A stretch of DNA of 64,000 nt from Pseudaminobacter sp047739745. Its GTDB lineage: Bacteria > Pseudomonadota > Alphaproteobacteria > Rhizobiales > Rhizobiaceae. Positions 42,077-51,002 of the stretch are shown here, in pieces (position 1 is the first letter of the stretch; each line of letters starts with the position of its first letter). The stretch is taken from contig NZ_JBLLVA010000016.1 in the NCBI RefSeq assembly GCF_047739745.1, positions 1-64,000 of the forward strand, read 5' to 3'. The position numbers were made by a program, and so were the translations under genes. A model generated the notes under the pieces. It saw only the letters and a list, made by a program, of their open reading frames with translations. It had not been told where the DNA came from and made no database searches.

Positions 42077-43018
42077 TCACGCGCCGCCCTCCGCGAACCG
42101 CCAGACGGGGATGCCGAGCCGACGGGCCTTGTCGGCAAGGTTGTCGGTAATGCCGGAGCCGGGAAAGACGATCAGGCCGTAGGGCACCACGGAGAGAAGC
42201 TGGTCGTTGCGGCGGAACGGGGCTGCCTTGGCGTGCCGGGTCCAGTCCGGCTTGAAGGCGATCTGGGTGACCTTGCGGTTCTCGGCCCAGCAGGCGGCGA
42301 TGCGTTCGGCGCCGCGCGGGCTGCCGCCGTGGAGCAGGACCATGTCGGGATGCTTCTCGCGAGCCTTGTCGAGCGCGTCCCAGATCCTGTCGTGATCGTT
42401 GCAGTCGAGGCCGCCGGCGAAGGCGATCTTGGTCCCTGCTGGAACGAGCACCTCGGTTTCGGCGTGTCGGCGGGCGGCGAGGAAGTCGCGGCTGTCGATC
42501 ACCGAAGCGGTCATCGCCTGGTGGCTGACCTTGGAGCCGGTGCGCGGTCGCCATGCCGATCCGGTTTGTGCCTCGTAGAGATCGGCGGCCTCATCGCGCA
42601 TGATTTCGAGCACGTTGCGGCGCTCGATATAGCTGATGCCTTCCGCGGTCAGCCGCTCCAGCTCGACCGACTTCACCTCCGAGCCGTCCTGCTCCTGCTG
42701 ACTCGAGCGCTGCGCCTCCTCGTTGCGGTCGAGGCTGCGGGCGACACGCTCGGCGGCACGGTGGAAGACGTTTGCGAACGACCAGAGCAGGTCGTCGAGA
42801 TCGGGTTCGAGCCTGGTGTCCCCGAGCATGCCGGCGAAGGTTTCTACGATCCCGGCAAGGCCGGCCCTGATCACTTCGTCGTCGGGCAGCGGCCGGGGAT
42901 CGGGTTCGTCCTGATGCGGGCGATGCCCGTACATCTGCAGCTCGAGGATGACGCGGTCGGTCGGCGATGAGGCGTGGTAGGGCTCGTAGCCCTCATCGAA
43001 AGGAAGTTCGTAGGTCAT
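42077..43018 (-). CDS. DUF2493-domain protein
   Basis: A 313-residue conserved rhizobial plasmid protein. The N-terminal 150 residues are helical and unassigned (MTYELPFDEGYEPYHASSPT, VFHRAAERVARSLDRNEEAQ). The C-terminal DUF2493 (SLOG-like) domain, about residues 190-313, reads KIAFAGGLDCNDHDRIWDAL, DMVLLHGGSPRGAERIAACW, TQIAFKPDWTRHAKAAPFRR and YGLIVFPGSGITDNLADKAR. It is inferred to bind nucleotide-like ligands; biological role unknown. Confidence 0.85.
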   Translation of the reverse strand: MTYELPFDEGYEPYHASSPTDRVILELQMYGHRPHQDEPDPRPLPDDEVIRAGLAGIVETFAGMLGDTRLEPDLDDLLWSFANVFHRAAERVARSLDRNEEAQRSSQQEQDGSEVKSVELERLTAEGISYIERRNVLEIMRDEAADLYEAQTGSAWRPRTGSKVSHQAMTASVIDSRDFLAARRHAETEVLVPAGTKIAFAGGLDCNDHDRIWDALDKAREKHPDMVLLHGGSPRGAERIAACWAENRKVTQIAFKPDWTRHAKAAPFRRNDQLLSVVPYGLIVFPGSGITDNLADKARRLGIPVWRFAEGGA

Positions 43019-43267
43019 GGCTGTCTCCGTCGGTTGTGGCCGCGCCCACCGCGGCCTGACCGCGAAACCCGGCCGCGCCCCGGGCGCGGCTGCACCGAAG
43101 GCCGGAGCGAAGCGGAGGACGGCGCAGCCGTTGCGGCCGTGACCGGGGGGTGGCAGGGATCGCCTCTCAGGCAGGCCGCGGGCGCGGCCTCTCCGATGGA
43201 GCCCCGGCCATGTGCCTGCGAGGCTTCCGGTGAGGGCGCCCCTGCCCGCTTGCCGGCCCGTCCCCGG

Positions 43268-44326
43268 TCATCCGGGCGGCAGGAAGCGACGGGCATCGTC
43301 CGGGGCGAGCTGATCGCCGAGCCGTGCCACGAGATGGCGCGGGCCGAGATGGCGCAGATCGTCGTTGAAGTCGCCAAGCTGCGGGCGCAGCACCATGGCG
43401 AGGATGCCGGCCTCGCCTGCGCGCTGACTGAGACGGCGGATGCCATTCCTGCCGGCGGCGTCCGCATCGGCGGCGATGTAGAGACGACGGCAACCAGGCG
43501 GGAAGGTCAGGCCGGAGAGGTGATTGGCAGAGGTGGCGGCGGCCACCGGCAGCGCCGGCATCACCGTGCGGAGCGACGCCATCGTCTCGAAACCCTCACC
43601 AGCGGCCATGACCGGAACGGGTGTGCCAGGCTCGAGGCCAAGCCAGATGGCGTTGCCGAGAAGATTGCCAAGCGAGCGGCGTGGATCGGCCAGTTGCGCC
43701 TTGCCGATCTTGCCGTTCGGATCCAGCCCAGAGGACAGGTAAGTGCGCTGCAGACCGGTGATACGCCCGTCGAGAGAAGTGACGGCCGCGATCAGCGCGG
43801 GGAGCGTCTGCGTCTCGCCGGTGACGAGATCGCGGTAATAGCAGCCGGGGTGGAAGCGCAGGGCGCGCTCGCGCGCGGTCAAGAGGATGCCGCGGCTGGC
43901 AAGATAGCGTTCGGCCAGCGTGCCGGCGACCCGCTGCGCCATGGCGAACAGACGGCGTGCGGCATCGGAGGAGCCGCGCACCGCGGCAGACTGGCGGTCG
44001 GCGCCAGAGATTTGCGACTGCGGTCGCGGCATTGCGAGAAACCGGCGGGCCTCGTCCGCGACATCGCGAAACTCGATAAGACCGCAGCTTTCGCGGATGA
44101 CATCGAGCAGATCGCCGAACTCGGACGTCGCTTCGTCCACCCATTTGCCTGCCGCACCCTTGGCGTTGGCTTTCAGCCGCACGTGCATTGAGCGGCCGCG
44201 GGTGTTGCGCGCGTCGCCGATGATCCAATGGTTGCCAACGCGTCGGCCATTGGAGAGATATTCGCGGCACACCGCCTCGGCATGGTCGCCAAGGCGGCGC
44301 GCCAGCTCGGAGGCCGAGCCGGTCAT
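43268..44326 (-). CDS. Toprim-domain primase-like protein
   Basis: A 352-residue protein of the plasmid DUF7146/Toprim group. The N-terminus (LARRLGDHAEAVCREYLSNG, WIIGDARNTRGRSMHVRL) is followed by LHFHPG-like ALRFHPGCYYRDLVTGETQT, and a C-terminal Toprim: VPVMAAGEGFETMASLRTVM and RRLYIAADADAAGRNGI. It probably acts in plasmid DNA replication or conjugal strand priming. The gene lies 12 bases after the strawberry-notch gene on the same strand. Confidence 0.85.
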   Translation of the reverse strand: MTGSASELARRLGDHAEAVCREYLSNGRRVGNHWIIGDARNTRGRSMHVRLKANAKGAAGKWVDEATSEFGDLLDVIRESCGLIEFRDVADEARRFLAMPRPQSQISGADRQSAAVRGSSDAARRLFAMAQRVAGTLAERYLASRGILLTARERALRFHPGCYYRDLVTGETQTLPALIAAVTSLDGRITGLQRTYLSSGLDPNGKIGKAQLADPRRSLGNLLGNAIWLGLEPGTPVPVMAAGEGFETMASLRTVMPALPVAAATSANHLSGLTFPPGCRRLYIAADADAAGRNGIRRLSQRAGEAGILAMVLRPQLGDFNDDLRHLGPRHLVARLGDQLAPDDARRFLPPG

Positions 44327-44338
44327 GATCGCCTCCCC

Positions 44339-47300
44339 TCAAGCCGCCGCCGTGCGATCGGTGACGGCGACCAAGGGGTGGCGCTCGAGAAGCGAGGCGA
44401 GCACGGCGGAACCCTGCCCGCCTGTTGGAATGAACAGCCTCAGCTTCCAGGAGATGATTTCGGAGATCAGGCCCAGGGCCTTGAGCCGTGGTACCATCGC
44501 CTCGGTGAAGCCGATCAGCTCGACGCGCCAGTCATTCATGACGCGGCTACGGCGTAAGACCAGACCGTCGGCAAGCTGAAGGCCGATCCGACCGTCGACC
44601 AGGCCGGTCCAGGCCTCATCAGGCGTCAGTGTCGGCACATGGTCGATGCCAAGATTGCGCAACATGGTCGCGACCAGCGTCGGCGCGATGTGGCGGCCGA
44701 TGATGCGTTCGCCCGCATCGGTCTGGATGCGGTAGACTTGGCAATCATGGTCGGGCAGGCGTCGCCAGATCGGCAGCAGCAGGCCGGTGACAATGTGGAA
44801 TGTGCTGGTGGTGAACTCCGGCACCGCGGCGACCTCCGCCTGCCACAGTTCGCTGAACAGTTTGCGGTCGGCCGCCTGCCAATGGGTTTCGGCAAGGGCG
44901 TCAAGACCGAAGCGCACCTCGTCGGTCGGGCGCAGCAGACGTGCGCGGTGCTCGATCGTACCGTCGTCGAGCATGAGGCTGGCGGTCGGCAGCTGGATCG
45001 CTGCCCGGCTCGACCTGGTATTGACCAGCAGCAGCGATTGCGGCTCTGCCCGGACAATGGCAAGTGCGTCCGCCAGGCCGAGGGGTCGGGTACGATCCTT
45101 GCGCGCAACAGTCAGAACATGCGACTGCGCGCCGGAGACCGGATGCGTGTAGATTATCCGGCGATCGGTGACGACGATGCTCTCGGCCGTGATCGTCTCA
45201 AGCCCCTTGTCGAAGGTGCCAGCGGCGATGGCGCCTTCGACCTTCGCAGCCATCAGCTGCTCAAAGACCTCGAACAGCAGGTTCTGAGTTTCGATGCGCA
45301 GCGCGAGCAGCCGGTTGAGCCAGGTGGTGATCGGCGGCAGCTCGTCGCGCAGCCCGCCCTCGTCGGTGGTCAGCGACAGCCCGGTCACCGTCTCGAAGGT
45401 GGTGAGCGAGCAGCCCTCGATCTTGCCCTGATGCAGCAGATAGTGGAACTGGCGCAGTGCTGCGCGGGCATAGGAGCTTTCCAGATTGTCCTCGGAGCGG
45501 AACAGCCCTGCCCCACCGGTCTGGCGCTGGCCGCGTGTGATCGCACCCAGCGTGTCGAGCCGCCGCGCAATGGTCGACAGGAAGCGTTTGCCGGCCTTCA
45601 CATTAGCGGCCATCGGCCGGAACAGCGGCGGCTGCGCCTGGTTCGTGCGATGGGTCCGGCCGAGTCCCTGGATGGCGTTGTCGGCGCGCCAGCCGGCTTC
45701 GAGCAGATAGTGCTTGCGCAGCCTCTGGTTCCTCGCACCGAGATCGGCGTGGTAGGAGCGGCCGGTGCCGCCGGCATCGGAAAAGATCAGCACGGACTTG
45801 TCGTCATCCATGAAACTCTGCGTCTCGGCGAGATTGGCTGAGCCCGGCCGGTTCTCGACGGCGAGCCGGTCGATGCCGTCGCGGCCAGTCTTCCTGACAA
45901 TGCGGCGGGAGCGGCCGGTTACCTCCGCAACGATGTCGGTGCCGAAGTGGTGGAGTATCTGGTCGAGCGCGCTGCCAACCGATGGCAATATGGCGAGCTT
46001 TTCGACCATCTCGTCGCGGCGGCGCACAGCCTCGCGGCATTGGACGGGGTTGCCGTCGGCATCATGCACAGGCCGCGAATAGACGTTTCCCTCCGCGTCC
46101 GAATATTCCTCGAACAACTGCGTCGGGAAGGAGTGCATCAGATACTCTGCTACATACTCCCTCGGAGTGACATCAACGTGGAGGTCGGACCACTCCTCGG
46201 TTGGTATCTCGGCCAGCCGGCGTTCCATCAGCGCCTCGCCGGTGGAGACGATCTGCACCACCGATGAATGACCGTCGGTGCGGTCCTGCTCGATCGCGCC
46301 GATGAGCGTCGGCGTCATCATCGAGGTGATGAGGTGAGAAAAGAACCGCTGCTTGGTGCTTTCGAAGGCCGATCGCGCCGCCGCCTTGGCGTTGCGGTTC
46401 AGCGTGCCGGTCTCGCTGGTGATGTTGGCCGCCTCGAGCGCGGCGGTCAGATTGTTGTGGATGACCTGGAAGGCGTCCGCATAGGCATTGTAGATGCGGA
46501 TCTGTTCTTCGGTGAGTTCATGCTCGAGCAGGTCGTATTCAACGCCGTCATAGGAAAGCGAGCGTGACGTGTAGAGCCCGAGCGACTTCAGATCGCGGGC
46601 GAGAACTTCCATGGCGGCGACACCGCCATCCTCGATCGCAGAGACGAATTCGGCGCGGTTGGCGAACGGGAAATCCTCGCTGCCCCAGATGCCGAGGCGC
46701 TGGGCATAGGCCAGATTTTCGACGGCGGTAGCACCCGTGGCCGAGACATAGACGATGCGGGCATCGGGCAGTGCATGCTGGATCCGTAATCCTGCTCGAC
46801 CCTGCTGCGAGGGCGCGACGTCGCCGCGCTCGCTTTTGCCGCCGGCGGCGTTCGCCATGGCGTGAGCTTCGTCAAAGACAATGACGCCATCAAAACCCTT
46901 GCCGACCCAGTCGATAATTTGTGCGATGCGGGACTTTTTGCCGTCGCGCTCCTGGGAGCGCAGCGTGGCGTAGGTCGTGAACAGGATGCCTTCGGCAAGG
47001 CGGATCGGTGTCCCCTGCCGATAGCGCGAGAGCGGCTGGACAAGCAGGCGTTCCTGGCCGAGTGCGGACCAGTCACGCTGAGCGTCCTCCAGCAGCTTGT
47101 CCGACTTCGAAATCCAGATCGCACGGCGGCGGCCTTGCAGCCAGTTGTCGAGGATGATGCCGGCGACCTGCCGTCCCTTGCCGCAGCCCGTGCCGTCGCC
47201 CAGAAACCATCCACGGCGGAAACGGACGGCGTTCTCCGCACCATCCGGTGCGGCGGAGACGACGTCGCAGGTCTCATTGACGCTCCAGGCACCGGCGAGA

Positions 47301-48790
47301 TGGCCGGAATGGGCTTCACCGGCATAGATGACGCTTTCGATCTGGGCGTCCGACAGCAGGCCCTCGTCGATGACTCCATCAGGCAGGAGCGGCCGGTAGG
47401 ATGGTTTTGGCGGCGCTACCGCGGCCATTGCCGCCGACTGGACCAGCGGCGTCGGATGAGGTTTGGTACGTGGGATGTCGATCGACTGGAGCGCGTAGGG
47501 CTCGTAGATCGTGTCGGAAAGCCGCCCGCCCTCTTCCGGCATCCAGTCGCGCAGTTCGTAAGCGAGTGGAACGACGGAGGTGCTAACCGGGATAGCCGGA
47601 CGGGCGGGCTTCGCCCGGGCAATCGTGGGGACTGGCCGCGGCTTGGGGTCCGAGGCCGTGGCAGCGATAGACGCTCCCGCTGCTACGCGTGCCGCCATCT
47701 GCATGGTGGCATGGCGCAGGATCCCGCTCGACAGTGCGCCGATCGAATCCGGGAACCCGCCCGGCGTGCGGGGTGGGAGGTCGGAGATCCAGGAGAGCAG
47801 CGTCTCGACATCCAGCGCCTTCCCCGGTGATGCCGGGAATGAGGTCGGGTCGGGCGCCGGACTCTTGTCGATGATGGTCAGGCGGGTTTCTGCCGTAGTC
47901 CCATGACGGGCATAAACACGCCCGTCGATTGCAGCGGTGAAAAGGACCCTGCCCTGCTGCTGCAGCCGTTCGAAGGCGGGCCGCCATTTGGGGTTTTCGG
48001 GAGAAAGGCCGGTGCCTGTGATGGCGACCAGGCGACCGCCAGCGCGCAGTCGCGCAAAGGCGGACGACAGATGCCGCCAAGCCGCATCGGCGACATGGCC
48101 GTCGACATAGGCTCCCACCGTAAAGGGCGGGTTCATCAGCACGACGGAGGGTTCGACCGCTGGATCGAGATGATCGTCGATATGCGCTGCATCGTGCCGG
48201 GAGACCGCACCATCGGGGAATAGCAGGCCGAGCAGATCGGCGCGTGTCGCGGCAAGCTCGTTGAGCACGAGCGAAGCCCGGGCGATGTTGGCATGGACGG
48301 CGAGAAGGCCGGTGCCAGCCGACGGTTCGAGAACGAGGTCTGAACAGGAAATCGCGGCAGCGTGTGCGGCGATAAAGGCGAGCGGCAGCGGGGTCGACAG
48401 CTGCTGCATGGCCTGACTCTCGTCGGAGCGCCGCGTGTGCGTGGGAACGAGCTCTGCGATGCGTTTCATCATCGCCAGGGCCGCCTGCGGCGAAGATGAG
48501 CGAGAGAGGATCGCCGAGCCGAAGCGGCGGAGGAATTGAACCTGGGCGGCTTCGAGCGCCTCGTAGGCGTGCTTCCAGACCCAGAAACCTTGCGCATCCG
48601 TGCCGCCGAAGCTGTCCGTCATGGCGCCGCTAAGGACTGCGGTGCTGATGGGTTTGCCCTGTTCAAGGAACGGCAGAAGCTGGGCCGCCGCCTGGTAAAT
48701 CGCCTGGGAGGCGTCGACGGCGCGGGGTGCCGACGCGGTGAGGGGAGCGGCCGTGTGGGAAACGGTCGATGTATTCGTAACAATGTTCAT
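44339..48790 (-). CDS. Strawberry-notch-like methyltransferase-helicase fusion
   Basis: A 1483-residue protein. An N-terminal adenine-methyltransferase-like domain has LEPSAGTGLLAVHA (about residue 157) and VVLMNPPFT (about 220). The central SF2 helicase of the strawberry-notch type has the nucleotide-binding FLGDGTGCGKGRQVAG (about 530), the DEAH box VIVFDEAHAM (about 640) and VYVSATGAT (about 683). The C-terminal half has AIQGLGRTHRTNQAQPPLFR, typical of SNF2/strawberry-notch C-terminal helicases, then GLLLPIWRRLPDHDCQVYRI and other conserved tail segments. It is inferred to act on plasmid DNA modification or anti-restriction. ATG 48790 follows GGACATCTCCC. Confidence 0.9.
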   Translation of the reverse strand: MNIVTNTSTVSHTAAPLTASAPRAVDASQAIYQAAAQLLPFLEQGKPISTAVLSGAMTDSFGGTDAQGFWVWKHAYEALEAAQVQFLRRFGSAILSRSSSPQAALAMMKRIAELVPTHTRRSDESQAMQQLSTPLPLAFIAAHAAAISCSDLVLEPSAGTGLLAVHANIARASLVLNELAATRADLLGLLFPDGAVSRHDAAHIDDHLDPAVEPSVVLMNPPFTVGAYVDGHVADAAWRHLSSAFARLRAGGRLVAITGTGLSPENPKWRPAFERLQQQGRVLFTAAIDGRVYARHGTTAETRLTIIDKSPAPDPTSFPASPGKALDVETLLSWISDLPPRTPGGFPDSIGALSSGILRHATMQMAARVAAGASIAATASDPKPRPVPTIARAKPARPAIPVSTSVVPLAYELRDWMPEEGGRLSDTIYEPYALQSIDIPRTKPHPTPLVQSAAMAAVAPPKPSYRPLLPDGVIDEGLLSDAQIESVIYAGEAHSGHLAGAWSVNETCDVVSAAPDGAENAVRFRRGWFLGDGTGCGKGRQVAGIILDNWLQGRRRAIWISKSDKLLEDAQRDWSALGQERLLVQPLSRYRQGTPIRLAEGILFTTYATLRSQERDGKKSRIAQIIDWVGKGFDGVIVFDEAHAMANAAGGKSERGDVAPSQQGRAGLRIQHALPDARIVYVSATGATAVENLAYAQRLGIWGSEDFPFANRAEFVSAIEDGGVAAMEVLARDLKSLGLYTSRSLSYDGVEYDLLEHELTEEQIRIYNAYADAFQVIHNNLTAALEAANITSETGTLNRNAKAAARSAFESTKQRFFSHLITSMMTPTLIGAIEQDRTDGHSSVVQIVSTGEALMERRLAEIPTEEWSDLHVDVTPREYVAEYLMHSFPTQLFEEYSDAEGNVYSRPVHDADGNPVQCREAVRRRDEMVEKLAILPSVGSALDQILHHFGTDIVAEVTGRSRRIVRKTGRDGIDRLAVENRPGSANLAETQSFMDDDKSVLIFSDAGGTGRSYHADLGARNQRLRKHYLLEAGWRADNAIQGLGRTHRTNQAQPPLFRPMAANVKAGKRFLSTIARRLDTLGAITRGQRQTGGAGLFRSEDNLESSYARAALRQFHYLLHQGKIEGCSLTTFETVTGLSLTTDEGGLRDELPPITTWLNRLLALRIETQNLLFEVFEQLMAAKVEGAIAAGTFDKGLETITAESIVVTDRRIIYTHPVSGAQSHVLTVARKDRTRPLGLADALAIVRAEPQSLLLVNTRSSRAAIQLPTASLMLDDGTIEHRARLLRPTDEVRFGLDALAETHWQAADRKLFSELWQAEVAAVPEFTTSTFHIVTGLLLPIWRRLPDHDCQVYRIQTDAGERIIGRHIAPTLVATMLRNLGIDHVPTLTPDEAWTGLVDGRIGLQLADGLVLRRSRVMNDWRVELIGFTEAMVPRLKALGLISEIISWKLRLFIPTGGQGSAVLASLLERHPLVAVTDRTAAA

Positions 48791-49071
48791 GGGAGATGTC
48801 CTTCGAGCGAGAGTGTCTGCCCAGCCGGCGCACTCTCTCCGCCCGGCAAGGCCGCACTCCTCCCGGCCCCCACTCGCCCTCCGCTGTTTCGCCAAAGACG
48901 GCGGGCACGTCACTTACAGTGTGCCGCCACGCTCAGCGCATTGACGGTTACGCGAGGCAGGCCGTTGAAGCCTGCGTCCAGCTTGTCGAGCGCTGCTGGA
49001 CCCCCGGGCGTGATCGAAGTAAACGAACTTCGATTCGTTGACCGGATCGGCTCTCACCGAGGACCAAATCT

Positions 49072-49485
49072 ATGAGACGGCCTGCCCGACCTTTCGTCGT
49101 GGAAGTGAAGAAGAAGCGTGGCAATGTCGCAAAACGACATTTGATCTGGGGCGACCTAGACTTTGCCGTTATCGCGAACGATCGGTCTGCCGCTGTTCCG
49201 GATGTTGCCGAGCCAGAGCTTCCGCAAAACGAGATGGAACCTGAGGTCACAATCGCGCGAGCGCGACCTGATGAAGTTGCAGAAACGGCCATCTCGGCAA
49301 AGAGCGATTCATTGCAGGACTGCGAAAGGGAGCAGGTCGAACAGCCTCCGGCCGTCGCCATGACGGAGGTCACTCAGCAACATCCGGCAGCTACATCGCG
49401 TAGATGGGCCAGCCGCCGTAATGAAAAGACATGGCCGCGTGGGCAGCGTTGGAAACGACGTCTTCCAAAGGCGTTGCGGCCCTAG
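49072..49485 (+). CDS. Hypothetical acidic/basic protein, divergent from the strawberry-notch gene
   Basis: A 137-residue protein starting MRRPARPFVVEVKKKRGNVA, with an acidic middle (EPELPQNEMEPEVTIARARP) and a basic end (RRWASRRNEKTWPRGQRWKR). The N-terminal phrase RRPARPFVVEVK fits a recurrent rhizobial small protein, from memory. Start and end are as read; the last 59 codons lie antisense to the next minus-strand gene, so one of the two may be shorter than annotated. An 8-bp inverted repeat (ATCGAAGT / ACTTCGAT, 49013-49034) precedes it. Confidence 0.5.
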   Translation: MRRPARPFVVEVKKKRGNVAKRHLIWGDLDFAVIANDRSAAVPDVAEPELPQNEMEPEVTIARARPDEVAETAISAKSDSLQDCEREQVEQPPAVAMTEVTQQHPAATSRRWASRRNEKTWPRGQRWKRRLPKALRP

Positions 49486-49887
49486 GTGGACAGCTGGTCC
49501 TGCTCGGGATCCCGGCGTTCCCCTTGCCTTCTCCACGGCCGCCATCGCCCTCGGCAGCCAACGCTCGAAATCCACTACCGAAGCGCCCGTGGGTCGAGCG
49601 ACGAAAGCGAGCTGGTCGAGCAGTTCTGTGAAGTGGTCGGCCTTGCGTTGGATGGTCTCGTCGAATTGCGATGGCACTGGGATGTTCTTACCCTCGTAGG
49701 CGGCGCCACCGCCTTTCCAGATCCCCGTGACATAGGTGGGCCCAGCGCATTCATGGTCCGGCAGTTCACACGACCAGTCGTCGTCCTCGATGGCAAGGCG
49801 ACATGCTTCCTCGGACGTGGCGGCATTGTAGACGGCGTGTCGGTAGTAGGGCATTCGGTAGGTGGTTTCGATGGTGAATCTCGGCAT
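49309..49887 (-). CDS. Hypothetical plasmid-backbone protein, likely with a replaced C-terminus
   Basis: A 192-residue frame. The first 120 residues (MPRFTIETTYRMPYYRHAVY, EACRLAIEDDDWSCELPDHE, GPTYVTGIWKGGGAAY, IPVPSQFDETIQRKADHFTE) look like a conserved rhizobial plasmid protein. The C-terminal 60 residues lie antisense to the gene at 49072 and show no family features, so the normal end may have been lost by recombination. The ATG at 49887 has a good context, and an upstream in-frame extension looks non-coding. Function unknown. Confidence 0.55.
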   Translation of the reverse strand: MPRFTIETTYRMPYYRHAVYNAATSEEACRLAIEDDDWSCELPDHECAGPTYVTGIWKGGGAAYEGKNIPVPSQFDETIQRKADHFTELLDQLAFVARPTGASVVDFERWLPRAMAAVEKARGTPGSRAGPAVHLGPQRLWKTSFPTLPTRPCLFITAAGPSTRCSCRMLLSDLRHGDGRRLFDLLPFAVLQ

Positions 49888-49904
49888 GGTCTTGTTCCGA
49901 TCAT

Positions 49905-49936
49905 GAAAAAGCGATGCCCGACGCAGGCGCCGGGCA
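49905..49936 (-). terminator. Intrinsic terminator-like hairpin
   Basis: A 6-bp stem (TGCCCG / CGGGCA) with a 10-base loop, and on the minus strand TTTTT follows after six bases. It would end the transcript of the gene that stops at 50099. Confidence 0.55.
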
Positions 49937-50098
49937 GGGAAAGGAAGGCGGCGGTTTCGTTCTCGTCGAAGAAGGGTGTCGTCGTCAGGGCGACACGTCG
50001 AGCGGCGGCTGATCAGGTCGAGGTATTGATCTCCCGCCACCACCGACGCGCTCGTCGGGCCTCGCATTCTCCAACCAGCCCTGCAGGATTGTTTCGAC

Positions 50099-50503
50099 TC
50101 ATCGCAACATGTGGACGGCATCGCAGAAATCGGCGATCGTCTCGGACTGCCTCACGTCTTTGGCCAGACGGTCGAGCGTCCCGTCCTTCTCAGCGTCGAG
50201 CAGAAGATCGCCAAGTCGATGGAGAGTAGGCCTGCGCTCCCTTTGGCGGATCATCGTGTCCGCGACGATCGCCACACAGGCGTCCAAGCTGTAACGGAAG
50301 ACGCCGTTGAGTTCCTCGGCGCGCATGGAAGCCTCTTTGTAAGTCGCGAAGAGTTCCAGCTCCAACGCGAAGGAATAGCCTGGCTCGCCAAGAACCGCTA
50401 TGCCGATGGCGAACCGGTCGTCACGGCTGATCGGCGAATGAATGGCGACGTAGCAGAAGATTTTGCCTTCGAAGCGGGTTTGCTCAGCTGTCGTGTCGAT
50501 CAT
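50099..50503 (-). CDS. Hypothetical plasmid-backbone protein
   Basis: A 134-residue protein: MIDTTAEQTRFEGKIFCYVA, then IGIAVLGEPGYSFALELELF, ATYKEASMRAEELNGVFRYS and AKDVRQSETIADFCDAVHML. It is likely alpha/beta and cytoplasmic. It follows the next gene upstream after one base, so both are in one transcript. No family was recognised. Confidence 0.6.
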   Translation of the reverse strand: MIDTTAEQTRFEGKIFCYVAIHSPISRDDRFAIGIAVLGEPGYSFALELELFATYKEASMRAEELNGVFRYSLDACVAIVADTMIRQRERRPTLHRLGDLLLDAEKDGTLDRLAKDVRQSETIADFCDAVHMLR

Positions 50504-50504
50504 C

Positions 50505-50897
50505 TCACTGGCTCCGATGTTCTTCGGTTGTCGGCGTTTCCGACATCATGGTTGGGCGGGCAGCCTCGACGGCATCGGATTTTCCGAGCCAAGCATCGAA
50601 CTCGGCCTTCTGGCGGGTCCGCGTTTGTCGGGCGACTTCGGGCAAGCCGCGGGTCGGAACATCGGCGAGCCGGTCTGCGGCGGCCTCGATGGAGGCCATG
50701 TTGAGATAGCGATGAAGATTGGCGGCCAGACGGGCGTTCTTTTTCGAGCGGCGCAGGATCACCGTCGCGACTTCGTCTCCGTCATAGTTTTCGAAGCAAT
50801 TGTCGAAAGCACGGGTCGGACGTCGTCCGTAAGCGATGACCTGAGCGGCGTAATTGACGCGACCGCGGAAATTCTCCGGATCGTTGAGGCGTGACAT
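50505..50897 (-). CDS. Hypothetical plasmid-backbone protein
   Basis: A 130-residue protein: MSRLNDPENFRGRVNYAAQV, RPTRAFDNCFENYDGDEVAT, LRRSKKNARLAANLHRYLNM and TRQKAEFDAWLGKSDAVEAA. It is basic and mostly helical. The ATG at 50897 follows AGGGAGAAACCC, a good site. It leads a two-gene transcript with the protein at 50099. No named family is recognised. Confidence 0.6.
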   Translation of the reverse strand: MSRLNDPENFRGRVNYAAQVIAYGRRPTRAFDNCFENYDGDEVATVILRRSKKNARLAANLHRYLNMASIEAAADRLADVPTRGLPEVARQTRTRQKAEFDAWLGKSDAVEAARPTMMSETPTTEEHRSQ

Positions 50898-50945
50898 TGG
50901 GTTTCTCCCTTGTTGGAGGTCTTCGTGAGGTGGCTCGAAAAATGG

Positions 50946-50968
50946 AAAAGCCCGGCGGGACCGGGCTT
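50946..50968 (-). terminator. Intrinsic terminator between minus-strand genes
   Basis: An 8-bp perfect stem (AAGCCCGG / CCGGGCTT) with a 5-base loop, ending on the minus strand in TTTT. It ends the gene that stops at 51003 and lies before the start at 50897. Confidence 0.7.
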
Positions 50969-51002
50969 CGGGCGATGGCGCAGGGAAACGTCACGTTTGA
51001 GG

